64,000 nt of DNA from Datisca glomerata (taxonomy: Eukaryota; Streptophyta; Magnoliopsida; Cucurbitales; Datiscaceae). Positions 11,195 through 22,514 of this stretch are shown in pieces (position 1 is the stretch's first letter; each line of letters begins with the position of its first letter). Location of the stretch: assembly GCA_003255025.1 (NCBI GenBank), contig QANY01007891.1, forward strand, positions 1,642,558-1,706,557. Reading direction: 5' to 3'. Under the pieces are notes generated by a model, which was not told where the DNA came from, did not search any database, and worked only from the letters and a program-made list of their open reading frames with translations. A program made the position numbers and the translations under genes.

Positions 11195-13773
11195 GGCATT
11201 TGAGGATTCAGGGGAGGGTTCGTAGTCTGTATGGACCGTGCGACTGTGTCTACTGACATGGCCGACCAATGGAGGGCAGTTGATATTCCATCCTCATTGT
11301 CTAAAAATGACTTAGATGAGTTTCAAAGGGCTTTCCATATCCCTGATTATGTTCAATTGTGTCTGCTTAAGGTACTAGAGAGGGTTAGTGCTCCCAGACA
11401 TGGGGGGACTGGATTGTATCTTGTCTCATTGGAGTGCGGGTTGAGGCTCCATCTACATCCTTGACTGAAGGAGTGGTTTTCCTCAAAGGTATTGCCCTGG
11501 CCCAACTCCTACCAAAATCGTGGAGGACTCTGATTGGTTGTTGGTGCTCTGAATGTTGCACCTCAGCGAGGACTTGACTCTAAAAGAGCTTGATTTCATG
11601 TTCCGGTTGCAAATCCCTCCCAAGAACAAGGTAATAGGGGTGCCTCCTCGTGGCCTACGTTGGTATTACCTCAGCAGCCATACTGGAGAACCGAAGGGAA
11701 TTATGAAGGGATTACTTCCTGGTACAAAGGTGGGAAACATAAATGGCTCGTGATTTCTGGGTTCTGGGATGCCCACTTTGGGGATTCAGAGTATGCGCCC
11801 CCAATCCTTCAGGTCTTTGGGGTCGCAGGTGAATTTGCGCTTCCCTACGGGAGATACTCGCTTATCGCTCATCTCAGTTGCTAAGTTTCTTTTTTCTTCT
11901 TGTAGTTGCCAAGAAGATGACAAAGGAACTTCCTACCTACCCCATGTCCTGGAATTTCTTGCCTAGCTGAGCTTCCAATCGACGCTCGTTCTTACGACGC
12001 CCTTCTCAGACCCAAATTTTTGTTTCAAGCAGACTTGTATTTGGACCCTCAAGAGGACGTAATAGTTGACCTTCCTGTCGAGAACTACTTGGAGGAATCT
12101 CCTATTTGTATGAGCATGACCCTCAATCATTCTTCCACTTTTCTTGCTACCTTTTTTTTTATCTTACCTCTCGTAATTGTAATTCCTTCTTTGTAGCAAT
12201 GACCGGGGACAACTCTTCTTCAAATAAGCAAAGGAAGGAACTCAATACCTCTAAGACACGGAAGACAGAGCCTCGCGCCAAGTTATTTGAGCGGTCGAAA
12301 GGGAAGACGATTCCCTCTGTACCTCATCTTTTTGTTCCTCAATCTCTAGCTCTCGGGGCACCGCCACTGATTCCTCCTATCCTTCCCCATCCTAGGAAAG
12401 ACCTCCCACATCCTGAAGTCATCCAGTGGACTCCCTAGATCTTGTACCAGCTTTCTCAACGTTCTGCCTGCCCTAGACAATTGTCGTGTCTTCCCCTCCA
12501 AATTGAGACTCCAACGCGTCGGGCTCTGGGCAGCAAAGGTCTTATGCTGGCCAAAATCACAAAGGTTCAATGCCTCCAGAGAGGGATGAATAGCCCGAGG
12601 CCTAGGCCCAAGCTCAGAATGAAGTATCTAGGGTGCTGGATTGAGTGTGAAAGCATATCGATCCTAAGAGGGGAATTTCCATTCCAGAGGGTCTCGGAGG
12701 GGGGGGGGGGATTCCCAGATAGTTTCATGGAGCACACTCTTGATATAAGTTCCAGCTCTGGCTTAATGCCCTAATTATTTTACCTTCATCTGGTTCTTGA
12801 CTTATCTTCTCCTCTTTCGTAGATTCTGACCTTTAACGCGATGATGTTGTCACATTTCAACCGTTGTGAAGACAAGGTATTGGAGGGTATTCGGGTATCC
12901 TCTAGGGCAGAGGCTACACTAGATGAGAGGACCGGTGACTTTAACTCTCTCTATAATTCCCATGACTAGGTCTAGTCAGAGGTTAAAAGTTTGAGGGGCC
13001 TCGAGGGGAACTTTCCTGACTTGAGATGGAGTTTGATTGTGCCAAGGCCGAGGCTGACCGGGCTACTAGCATTCGTAGGGAATTAGAGGCTCGGCTATCC
13101 AATCCGGAGAAGGCTGTCTCCAATATTCAGTAGTGGGAGAACATTTTGAAGGATAATATTTGGCTCGTGGAGGGCAAGCTTTCTTAGGATATTCGTTCCA
13201 GAACCTAAGCGAAGAACAAGGAGAGGGAGGCTCAGTGAAAACTTGACTTTGCAGAAAAGTGATAAAAAGAGTCACGATCGGTGGGCCGAAGGTCATGCTA
13301 ATAGGATGGAAGACTTCAAGGCATCCCAGGAGTATCGGACGACCTTCCTCATGGAGTTCAACTCAAGTTATGAGAGATGTCGTGACGAGATCATCAAAGC
13401 CCATCCTGAGTGGGACTTGAGTTTCCTCAGCTATCTGTCGGATCCTCTGCCCACCCCTATGCAGTTAGCTTACAAGCAGATTATGGTCCCAGGTGCCTGA
13501 GAGGCTCAAAAAGCCGTTGGGATGTTGCGCTCTCCCCTTCTTCATCCAGATACCCCTAGGTCTCTACTTGTCTCTCCCAGGTTTCCTAGTCCAGCGAGCT
13601 CCTCTGACCTCGTCAAGCTAGATGTGGAGGTCTCTCATCCTTTACCTTTGAGTCACTTTGAGGAGGAGGCCCTTCCGCCACTACCTGACTCCATCGGAGC
13701 TGTTGACCAAACTGAGACTCCTCTAGCCCTTGTTACTGATGATGCCGAAGCTTTTATAGGCCCCATAGTTTAA
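11195..13773 (+). pseudogene. Broken 'putative gypsy type transposon' (Transposase_28-like) gene
   Basis: A set of frame-shifted pieces on the plus strand. 11231-11464 includes 'PSSLSKNDLDEFQRAFHIP' and 'SLECGLRLHLHP', the pattern of the plant family annotated as putative gypsy-type transposon (PF04195), whose N-terminus reads roughly 'lsp.dl.ef...y.ip' followed by 'GLRFPLHP'. Later pieces (11553-11966) continue with 'WYKGGKHKWLVISGFWD'. A basic, proline-rich linker follows (12198-12438). The last part (13243-13500) is helical, with 'HPEWDLSFLSYLSDP'. A G9 run near 12701 and several stops break the frame. These genes sit in non-autonomous LTR-type elements; no reverse transcriptase is present here. 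Confidence 0.65.
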
Positions 13774-14104
13774 TCTGTTGTGTTCCTTGTGGCTTGTAAT
13801 TTTCTCTTCTTTGTATATGTACATTTTGCTAAGTACTTTTTTCGGACGATGTTTCCTCATTTAACATAATTGGTATGAAGTTTGATTTTTTTCATCTTGT
13901 CGCCTATGTTCTCTGATCTGACTTTGAGTCCCCTTATTAACAATTGTCTGTCCTGAGTGGCAGGGGATCATTGAATTTTAGGCTGACTTTCACCTTGTGT
14001 AACTTATGATTTTTCCTCTAGGTAGATTGCCCCCTTAGGAAGAGGTTAGGTCGAACAACTTCGTCGAATCATTAAGGGGTCGCGCTACCCTCTGTGGTGG
14101 GTCT
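13774..14104 (+). other. 3' untranslated-like stretch of the retroelement gene
   Basis: T-rich sequence after the last open piece, leading into the duplicated block. No further feature was recognised. Confidence 0.4.
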
Positions 14105-15633
14105 TGTTAGAGTAAACATGTTCCAAACTCTTCCCGGTGTTCGCCAATGTGCTTTTGTCTTGATTGAGGCACTTTTCCCTATGTCAGGTGAAGGAATGTG
14201 AATGGTTTCCCTTTCTCTAGCGATCGATTGGGCATTCCTACTTGAGTATATCAAGACAAATTACACCATATTTCCTTTTGTTAGTGTTTTATCTCGGCTC
14301 TCTTACTCGGTAGGAAGTTTTTCCTCTTTTCTTCATGGAGTTCATTCCCGTTCGACGAGCTGGTGTGCCCAGTAAACGTCATTATATGACCCCGACTGGG
14401 GAGCTAGAACACCGCACCAGTCAATTCTTTTTGTTTAGTGGAGTATGGTCAGGCATTTCTGCTCTGACTAAAGCTCATTTCGCGTCTGACGAGCTGGAAT
14501 GCTAAACAAATATCACTTTTTAATCCCGACTAGCGGGCTTAGAGTATCGCGCTAATCATCACTTTTAATTCCTGACTGGCCAGCTAAAGCGCCTTGCCAT
14601 TTTCACCATTTTTAGAGAGAGATAGAGATAAAGAGAGTTTTGTCGACGGATGAAAGGTGATAGGTAATGGACTAACGACTGTTGAGGAGCGATGGGGAGG
14701 AGTGGTGTGGACAATAGATGACAGAGGGGAAGAAGAACTCACACTGGCTCTAGAGTTTTAGGGGAAAGAGAAATCCCATATCGATTTAGGGATTTAAATG
14801 ACTTATATCGCGATTTTACAACCGCCGACAAAGGTAAAAACATCGTCGCTATATATTCTATAACAAAACCTTTAGTTGTTGTTCCACATGTTAGAGTAAA
14901 CATGTTCCAAACTCTTCCCAGTGTTCGCCAATGCGCTTTTTATCTTGATTGAGGCACTTTTCCCTATGTCAGGTGAAGGAATGTGAATGGTTTCCCTTTC
15001 TCTAGCGATCGATTGGGCATTCCTACTCGAGTATATCAAGACAAATTACACCATATTTCCTTTTGTTAGTGTTTTATCTCGGCTTACTCGGTAGGAAGCT
15101 TTTCCTCTTTTCTTCATGGAGTTCATTCCTGTTCGACGAGCTGGTGTGCCCAGTAAACGTCATTATATGACCATGACTGGCGAGCTAGAACACCGCACCA
15201 GTCAATTCTTTTTGTTTAGTGGAGTATGGTCAGGCATTTCTGCTCTGACTAGAGCTCATTTTGTGTCTGACGAGCTGGAATGCTAAACAAATATCACTTT
15301 TTGATCCCGACTAGCGGGCTTAGAGTATCGCGCTAATCATCACTTTTTAATCCGGACTGGCCAGCTAAAACGCCTTTCCATTTTCACCATTTTTAGAGAG
15401 AGATAGAGATAGAGAGAGTTTTGCTGATGGATGAAAGGTGATAGGTGATGGACTAACGACTGTTGAGGAGCGGCGTGGACAATAGCAATGAATCACCTGA
15501 CAGAGGGGAAGAAGAACTCGCACAAACTCTAGGGTTTGGGGGGAAAGAGAAATCCCATATCGATTTAGGGATTTAAATGACTTATATCACGGTTTTACAA
15601 TCTATAACAAAACCTTTAGTTGTTGTTCCACAT
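14105..15633. repeat. 784-bp tandem duplication (two copies)
   Basis: The sequence starting 'tgttagagtaaacatgttcc' at 14105 restarts at 14889 and is followed in the same order for about 745-784 bases, to 'ttgttgttccacat'. Copies differ by scattered substitutions and small indels; for example, the second lacks a segment near 'accgccgacaaagg'. Inside each copy are degenerate subrepeats of the form 'gacgagctggtgt / gactggcgagct', with alternating 'gctgg' and 'gactag' words. Confidence 0.9.
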
Positions 15634-15749
15634 AAACCGCCGTGAAAATTTAACTTTTAGCGGTAATTTTAACTTTCACCACATTTTTCGGCGGCAATTG
15701 TTCCACCTGCCAGCGTATACCACAACTATATAATATTTTTCTTGTAGTA
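15634..15749 (-). repeat. CACTA-like 3' terminus
   Basis: Subterminal 'accgccgtgaaaa' and 'cggcggcaatt' words, ending in 'tttttcttgtagt'. This is the reverse complement of the ACTACAAGAAAA start shared by plant CACTA elements. The final G of the canonical GTAGTG is replaced by A. Confidence 0.5.
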
Positions 15750-16348
15750 TAATTGCTTTAAATGAGCTATGATTAAAACCTTAAAAATAATGTTCATATA
15801 TAAAGCACTTTGTAAAATATAAAAAAATTGTCCCATGTATTAAACATATCAAATATGACCATAAAAAAATTGGCACATCTCGAAAAAGAAAAAGTCTAGC
15901 ACATAGCAAAAAATATAGTAGAATTTCGTGCTTTTACGTAGATTTTCAAAAGTCGATTGAACGAAGACGCTCGATTGGCCTGACTTTCTCAAATGCCCAC
16001 CACTGGCCCTTTTCATTCCCAAGTTTGGATTTTGCGAGTATTTTGAGTCATCATGGAAGAAAGAAATGAATGAATGTTCTCTTTGAAAAAATGTAAAATA
16101 GTAAAGCAACCAAGATGAAAGCCGTTTCCGCCCTGAAGAGGAAGGTTTAGACCTTTCAATCTTATGTCATGAGGGGTGTGATCTATGTTAGGTCCATAAG
16201 ATACTATAACTTTTAGTGTTCTATGATTCCTGAATAATAGTCTTAGAGTATGTCCAATCGTGGCATCAATTGACGTTTTCTTACTTCTCCCAAGGAATCA
16301 ACAAGTTATTTACATTCAAAGAGAAGCAACTTCCTGATTAAGAATGAC
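15750..16348. other. Intergenic, nothing firm
   Basis: AT-rich up to about 16100, then closer to average composition. A minus-strand open frame (15849-16109) has no recognisable domain. Confidence 0.5.
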
Positions 16349-16690
16349 TTGGGAGTTAAAGTCCTCCTAAACCCACATATGGACTCATTCCCAAGCACGG
16401 GAAGCCACCAAGATCATCATAACATCAGAAAAGGTCACCATCCCAGTAGAAGCAAACTCGAACATCAAGGAGGAAAGAAGAAGACCCATCATTTCTTCAA
16501 CACTATCCTCTGCTCAAAGAATGGTGATGCGAAGTATGAGGACCGACCAAACTCAATAGACTCGCTCTCCATGAAGTTCAAAAGTCGTAAGTTGAAATAA
16601 CTACATCAAAGTTTATAGCTTCAGCTACACCAGCTGCACCTGAATGGCTGGCGATTCCTTTGTCTTTCACACCAGATAATACCAGTATGT
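16349..16690 (+). other. Unassigned open frame and adjacent coding-like segment
   Basis: 16349-16600 is an 83-codon open frame, basic and rich in His, Ser and Lys. Just after it, in another frame, a short reading ends 'TPAAPEWLAIPLSF..' before a stop near 16690. Codon-like composition and higher GC than the flanks suggest a gene fragment, but I recognise no family. It could be an exon remnant. Confidence 0.25.
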
Positions 16691-16839
16691 AATGAACTTA
16701 TAATTATGGAATTGACTTGATCACCATATTATATATTATTAGTTAAGAAGCTAGCCCATTCCCATTTTAGGCCGAACAACTTTAGTAATTTTTTTTATTC
16801 CACTTAGTTAGATGGATCTTGAACTAAGAAATAGATTCA

Positions 16840-17410
16840 AGAAGCTATTTCGAATAAAGAAATATTAATAGAACCTATATTTATCTTATGGATTCAATCT
16901 TCTCATGGTAATACTTTATATGGGGTCAATATACTTTTATCTTTGATGAATAGCCTTGTGTTCAATACATGTCGAAGTATATGATTGCATGGTTAATTAA
17001 ATGTTATTGATAAGCATAGTAATTCACTATTCTTAACAATAGGGCACGAATTGGTTCATACAGCTATTGTTTTAGGTTTAGGCACAACTACATTGATATT
17101 AATAAAAGATGCTTTAGATGTACATGCTTCAAAATTAATGCCGAATAAAAAAGATTTTGGTTATAATTTTCCTTGCGACGGTCCGAGACGAGGTGGTACT
17201 TGTGATAGTTAAGCTTAGAATGCATTTTACTTGGCAGTTTTCTGGATATCAAATACCATTTGATATATTATCTTTTATTGATATTGAAAGCACATCACAT
17301 TATGGCAGGGTAATGTTTCTAAGTTTAATGAATCTTTCATTTATTTATTGGGATGGTTATGAAGTTATCTATGATTAAACTCTTCAAAACTTATCAATGG
17401 AATCTCATCA
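16840..17410 (+). pseudogene. psaB: Plastid psaB fragment in the nucleus (NUPT)
   Basis: Conceptual translation in one main frame gives '[17 protein letters not shown]', then '[19 protein letters not shown]' and '[19 protein letters not shown]', then 'HITLWQGNVSKFNES..YL.GWL' and 'LINGI'. These match the order and spacing of the C-terminal third of photosystem I P700 apoprotein A2. Many stops and substitutions break it, mostly of the C-to-T or G-to-A kind (for example Trp codons turned to stops). This fits an old plastid insertion decayed by deamination of methylated cytosine. The true plastid protein is about 734 residues; only about 190 are represented. Confidence 0.85.
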
Positions 17411-18429
17411 TCCATACTTGTATTGTATATTCATATCATAACATATTGAGGCTAGAACTCATGTGGAATCAAAAAATAGCAAGAGTTGAGAATCTTTTTT
17501 GGACACTTTTATACACCTATGATTAAGCTATTCTAGAACTGACCCTTAATTTGATATGTTGTTTAAGCTTATTGGTCATCTAAGTTTGTTTGTGTAAGCA
17601 TCTTAAATTATAGTATCATTAATTAAAATTATTTTTTATCATGAAAATAATGTATCTATCTTATCGCGTTTAAAATTTTTATTTTTAATATGAGTTCACT
17701 ATTTTCAAAAATAAATTGGATGGTAAAAACTATTAATTGAATCCTAAAAAAAATTTGTAATAAAAAAATATTAAGAAAAACCCAAATACATGATAAAGAA
17801 ATCTATAATCTATAATATCTTAAAAATAAGCTTAGAGATGGAGAAACTTTTAAAATTTGTTTTTGCCCTTTCAGAATTACACATGACACAATATTATTTG
17901 TTGACTATATCTTAAAAACTACACATGCAAAGTTATGTTCAAACATTCACGATTTTAATGCATGATAAATAATTTTAATTATTTTGTGTTGAAAAGATTT
18001 GTTTGGTATTTTTTTTTAAACATGGACATAGTTTCAATTTTGTTTGTCTAAAAAGTATTTATTTTATAATGGTTCATATAGTTTGATATTATAAAAATAC
18101 TAATTATATAAAACATGCGTGGAACACGTGCCATGCAGTTTGGACCAATTGTTCTCTTTTAACTAAAATATTAAAAGTGGGATGAGAAGCATAATCATTT
18201 TTAGATCATTTTATCAACTCTTTAGTTTATAATTTTAAAATTACCCTTTGATCTATTAATGATGCACAATTAATGATAATTTTTTTCTTATTTTTTCAAA
18301 ATAAAGTATCTCTTGAACAAACTTTTTATTTTTTTATCATTTTTAATTTAAAATTTATTTTTAGACATGAGAATTTATTAAATTATTTTATAGTTAAGAT
18401 TTATATTAGAAAAATTCAATCAATAATGT
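17411..18429. other. AT-rich intergenic stretch
   Basis: The psaB similarity ends near 17410. The rest is A/T homopolymer-rich, and no frame or element end could be supported. Confidence 0.6.
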
Positions 18430-19145
18430 AAATAGTGGGCCACATCATTATGAATGACGCGTCGGGATATACACATGGTACTCAAAAGATAGGCTTGAAT
18501 GGTGCCTACGTGGCACGATAAGATCGAAATACGATAAATAGTTAATATATTTGTAAGGGACGCCGCTTGAGTATAAATGCGGCATACCCAATGATCATAC
18601 TTGTAAGAGCCACCCTTGGACTTATGATGGTGGTGAGCCCATTGTTGAAGATATATGTTAAGTGTTGTGAACCGCCTTCGAGCTTAGTAATAAAGGCTCA
18701 AAGGTAATTCCTTGTCTGAGAATAATTTGAGGGTTGTGATCTGATATGATTAAGATAAAATTACGATGTACCAAGAGAGAAAAACCTCCTTGAAGGATAC
18801 GACCTACTTAGGCAACTTGGATGTGCCCCTTATGATGAAGAAGGGTAAAAAGGCGTGATGCACCTTCTCAGGAAAACCCCATCGTACCACCTTTAGGGAG
18901 ACCGAGGGCAGGCACACTAGTGCACCCACCACCGGGAAGCTCGGTGGCGAGTGGTGATCCTTCGAACTGTCGTCGAGCTTCCCGATGATGGTTGTGTGGT
19001 ACACCTCCACCGGGAGGTCATCGGTGGCGGGTAATGCACCGCTACCGGGAGGTCGCCAACGCCTGGTTGTGCATCACCGTTGAGATGCCCGGCAGCGGTG
19101 GTGTTGAGCACCCATCATCGGAGAAGCCTGACGATGGGTGACATT

Positions 19146-19295
19146 GCGCAAGCCTTGGTGGTGTGCTAGTGCATAAGCCTTGGTGGTGTGCTAGTGCATG
19201 AGCCTTGGTGGGGTGCTAGTGCATAAGCCTGGGTGGTGTGCTAGTGCATCAGCCTCGGTGGTGTGCTAGTGCATAAGCCTTTGGGGTGTGCTAGT
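19146..19295. repeat. 25-bp minisatellite, six copies
   Basis: Units start at 19146, 19171, 19196, 19221, 19246 and 19271 with consensus gcataagccttggtggtgtg followed by ctagt. Each unit has zero to three changes and there are no spacers. Confidence 0.95.
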
Positions 19296-19527
19296 GCATA
19301 ATCCCAAAGGTTGGTAATATGAGTTCAAGCCTTCCATTTGTGAGTTGGTTATGCAACTTCTCGATTCCATGAAGGCACGACTAGTTGAGGGCATAAAGTG
19401 TAGTCACGTTTTATGAATGTGATCGCATTTTATGAGTGTCACCACGTTTTAGGCGTGACGCGTTTATTATGAGCGATTTTCATATCTTTACGAAGGGCTT
19501 ATTTTGTGGTCCCTAATCGGCCCCGTC

Positions 19528-19535
19528 TATATAAG
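19528..19535 (+). promoter_or_regulatory. TATA box in the LTR-like block
   Basis: TATATAAG followed by G-rich and then pyrimidine-containing sequence, as in plant LTR promoters. Confidence 0.45.
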
Positions 19536-20089
19536 AGGGGTCCTTGGTTTCATTAAGGGGACCATCATTTCACACTCCATGAGGTAAAAAACTAGATAAT
19601 GCTCCATTTTTTAGTTCTATTCAACCTTAGAGCACTAAAGGCATTTGTCATCTTTCGGAGGTCGTCCTAAGGTGTTTGTCCTTCACCCTTCCAGTCACAC
19701 CATTCTCATGTTCCCAGGCTTACTTGTCATAGACTAGGTCACTCAAATCACTCATCACCCGAAAACCCCTGAACAATAATCAATTAAAGAAAAAACTTAT
19801 TTTTAGTTCAATTATCAGATAAATAATTAATATACTAAAAAAACAAACTTAAAAATATATAGACGATGTTCTTCTAGCGTAACTAACTTAATTAAAAAAA
19901 ATTTGGTGAGTAAGACTTATGAAAAGCATAAAAGTTAGAATTGTCTTATTCAAAGTTTTTTATTTATACAAACAAGTAATGTATAAGAAACAATCAAAAT
20001 AGTAAAAGCTTACGTATCACATGCATTGCATGTGTAATTTAACTAATTATATAAAAAGTCTCAAAAGCAATTGGAACTCTACTCCCTAA

Positions 20090-20405
20090 CAACTACAAGG
20101 TTGCTTGCTTGCTGGCATCAAAGCCTTCTTTATCATGAGTAAGATGGGGAAGAAGGCGTTTAACCCCTTCTTTACTCCTTTCTTATCTTTTTCACAGTTA
20201 GTTTTTTTATCTTGCCATGTGTCTCTATACGCTTCGCTATCGCTCATCATTGGTGTATGGATCTCTTTCTTTATATAGTGGTCAACCTTCTAGAAACTTC
20301 GCCAGAAGTGACTAGTCACTTCCTAAATGCCTCTTGATTTTAGTAAAGTCTTTTCCTTCCTTCCCGCCAACATACGCTACTAGGAGAGTAAGCAAGCAAG
20401 ACTGC
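20090..20405. other. Possible mitochondrial-type insertion flanked by a short inverted repeat
   Basis: The block is less AT-rich than its flanks. It opens with 'ttgcttgcttgct' and closes with 'agtaagcaagcaag', an inverted pair. Its mixed composition resembles plant mitochondrial spacer DNA, but no gene is recognised. It could equally be a MITE. Confidence 0.25.
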
Positions 20406-21761
20406 ATACATAATATCTACATGTGCAAATATTGTATGTACAATACACACACATATATATTTATATATCGTCAAATTTGAGCAATTTTTCTATTTCCTTC
20501 TAGAAGTGGCTTATTCTTGATGATAGGTCAAACTTAAAGTGCAAAATGACTGTTATATTTTGACAGTTATTTTTTTATGTTTAGTACGTATTTAAAATTT
20601 TGAAGCTTCTAGTTTAAAAAAGGAAAAGAAATTGAAGTCTTCCAATCTTGAAAATCATTTTGTATATTCAGTACAAAGTTTTTGAAAAATATTTGGAGCT
20701 AGTGATTTGTAAATGATTCTTTTTCTTACGAGGAAGTAGAAGGAGAAAAAATGGGAAAATTGGGTATTTAGTCTAGTTTATTTAGTTATGTTAAATGGTC
20801 TTTTTTTTCTATTTTGTAGATATGGCCGAAAATAAAGAAGAGATATATTATGTAGTTAAGATTCTCTTTGTTGTTTTACTATTATGCCCTCAATATAACT
20901 AATTTTTGTTTTAGATTTCCCTTTCTTCCTCTTCTTTGTGGCTTTCCTTTTGCTTTTACTTTTCACAGCTTACTGGTTTACATGTTTCGCCGAATTCAAT
21001 TGAAATCGCTTCTTCTCCGATTTGCAGCTCTTCTTCAAGTTGTTATTTCTTTCATCTGTAATAGAAATGGTAGCTTATTGTTGGTTGTTTTAGTTCTCTC
21101 TTGATGGTAAAATTGTTTGATATTTACAACTGTATATTGGGTAAATTGATCAACTTTTTGTAGCAGTTTTCTTCTAATCGAAATCACGTACATTCTTATT
21201 CCTTCTTTTTATTTTTTCTACGACATTGTTGCAAAATTGTTCTTTAGTATGATTGCATGTTTGTTGAGGTTCTTTTCTCAGCAAAGAACCTTGATGCATT
21301 GGGTGATTTTTTTTGTATCACAGCAGAGTGCTTTGGAGTATATAATTATATTGTTCCTAATGTCGTTATTGTTGAATCGTATTCTGTAGATTTTTATTAT
21401 CCCCGTTATATAGTATATAGTTATATATTATATAGTAGATACTTATGTAGTGTGTTAACTTTTTACTATCATTATTGTTAAATCGTGTTCTGTAAATTTT
21501 GGCATTCATGTTATATATGATATAGTTATATACTGTACAATAGATATTTATATATTATTTTTATATATGCCATTTACTTTTTTATTGTTATGCCTTTTAG
21601 GTCTGATGGTGAATATTCTCATTGTTCTTTTATGATGGAAGATGGGATGATGTGAGATATGACGTTGACTATAAGATTAAGTCATTGTTGCTTGTTATGA
21701 TGCATCACACAATATTTTACTTGGTTTAGTATCTCGTGCATGAGATGTAGATTCTAATAAT
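20406..21761 (+). other. AT-rich 5' region of the MuDR remnant
   Basis: No domain was recognised. Small open frames of hydrophobic, T-rich codons are probably chance. Confidence 0.4.
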
Positions 21762-22143
21762 TTGTGTTTAATGGTGAATATTAAATTTGGAGGATCAAGT
21801 TCTAATTTTTTAGAGGTTAGCATAGATTGTGATATTGAGTGGTATCTTACTTTGTTGAATAATGAGAAAGAGAGAAATTATCCGTTAATTGTTACATATC
21901 ACATTGGTAATAGGCCATCTAATGTTGTTAGTGGTGGATTTTTATCGTCATCAAAGATAAGATCTTCATTGCATATGATTATTCATGATTACCCTTTTGA
22001 ATCCTTATTTGTGGATAAAGTAGATACAGATAAGTTACCTCTTGGCTTTGATATACAAGAGAAGTCATTTTTCAGCTTAAAATATGAGTTTAAAAAGGCG
22101 TTGCATTTGATTGCTTTGAAGCACAATTTTCAGTTTATGACTA

Positions 22144-22179
22144 CCAAGTCTAATCGTGAAGGGTATATAGTTCGGTGTA
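22144..22179 (+). repeat. 36-bp direct repeat, copy 1 (in the MuDR domain)
   Basis: Identical to 22479-22514. Here it encodes 'SNREGYIVRC' in the DNA-binding domain. Confidence 0.9.
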
Positions 22180-22478
22180 TTGTTAAGACTTGCTAGTGGT
22201 TTGTACGTGCTTCACGTTATAGAGGTTGTGAAATTTTGTGTGTTGGAAAGTAAGTAAAGGAGAACACTTGTTCCCTTGACATTGTACAAAGTGATCATCG
22301 TCAAGCTACTTCGACAATTGTTAGTGAGTGTATAAAGAATATGTATATGAGTGGAGTTGGTGATCGCACACAACTTAAGAATTTTATTCATCATATGCAT
22401 GTGAAGCACTTCATTAATATAAGTTACTATAAGGCTTGGACGGCTTAAAATGGAGCTCTTGATATGATTCGTGGATAT

Positions 22479-22514
22479 CCAAGTCTAATCGTGAAGGGTA
22501 TATAGTTCGGTGTA
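22479..22514 (+). repeat. 36-bp direct repeat, copy 2 (at the deletion junction)
   Basis: Exact copy of 22144-22179, located where the N-terminal region is fused to the zinc knuckle. Confidence 0.9.

Larger units (their letters stand above)
7383..15749. mobile_element. Candidate CACTA-like element spanning the PSY-like gene
   Basis: The left end begins 'cactataagagaaac' and runs through 'tatatagt' to 'aaccgccc'. The right end, read in reverse complement from 15748, begins 'actacaagaaaaat' and runs through 'tatatagt' and 'tatac' to 'ttgccgcc'. The order of matching blocks is the same and the right end has the typical TTCTTGTAGT finish of CACTA elements. However, the similarity is imperfect and the flanking trinucleotides (aaa and taa) match only partly. 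No TNP2 gene lies inside. The right end is more convincing than the left. Confidence 0.35.
18430..19790. mobile_element. Probable solo LTR or LTR fragment
   Basis: A GC-richer island between AT-rich flanks. It has a TATA box at 19528-19535 ('tctatataagagggg') followed by a short leader-like sequence, and internal GC-rich repeats ('caccgggaggtc' words at 18920-19060). This composition is typical of plant Gypsy LTRs, but no partner LTR, primer-binding site or clean target duplication was found, so the ends are approximate. Confidence 0.4.

Noticed and set aside
19146..19295. CRISPR-like regular repeats
   Set aside because: The 25-bp units abut directly without unique spacers, and the setting is a plant nuclear genome. 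It is a minisatellite.
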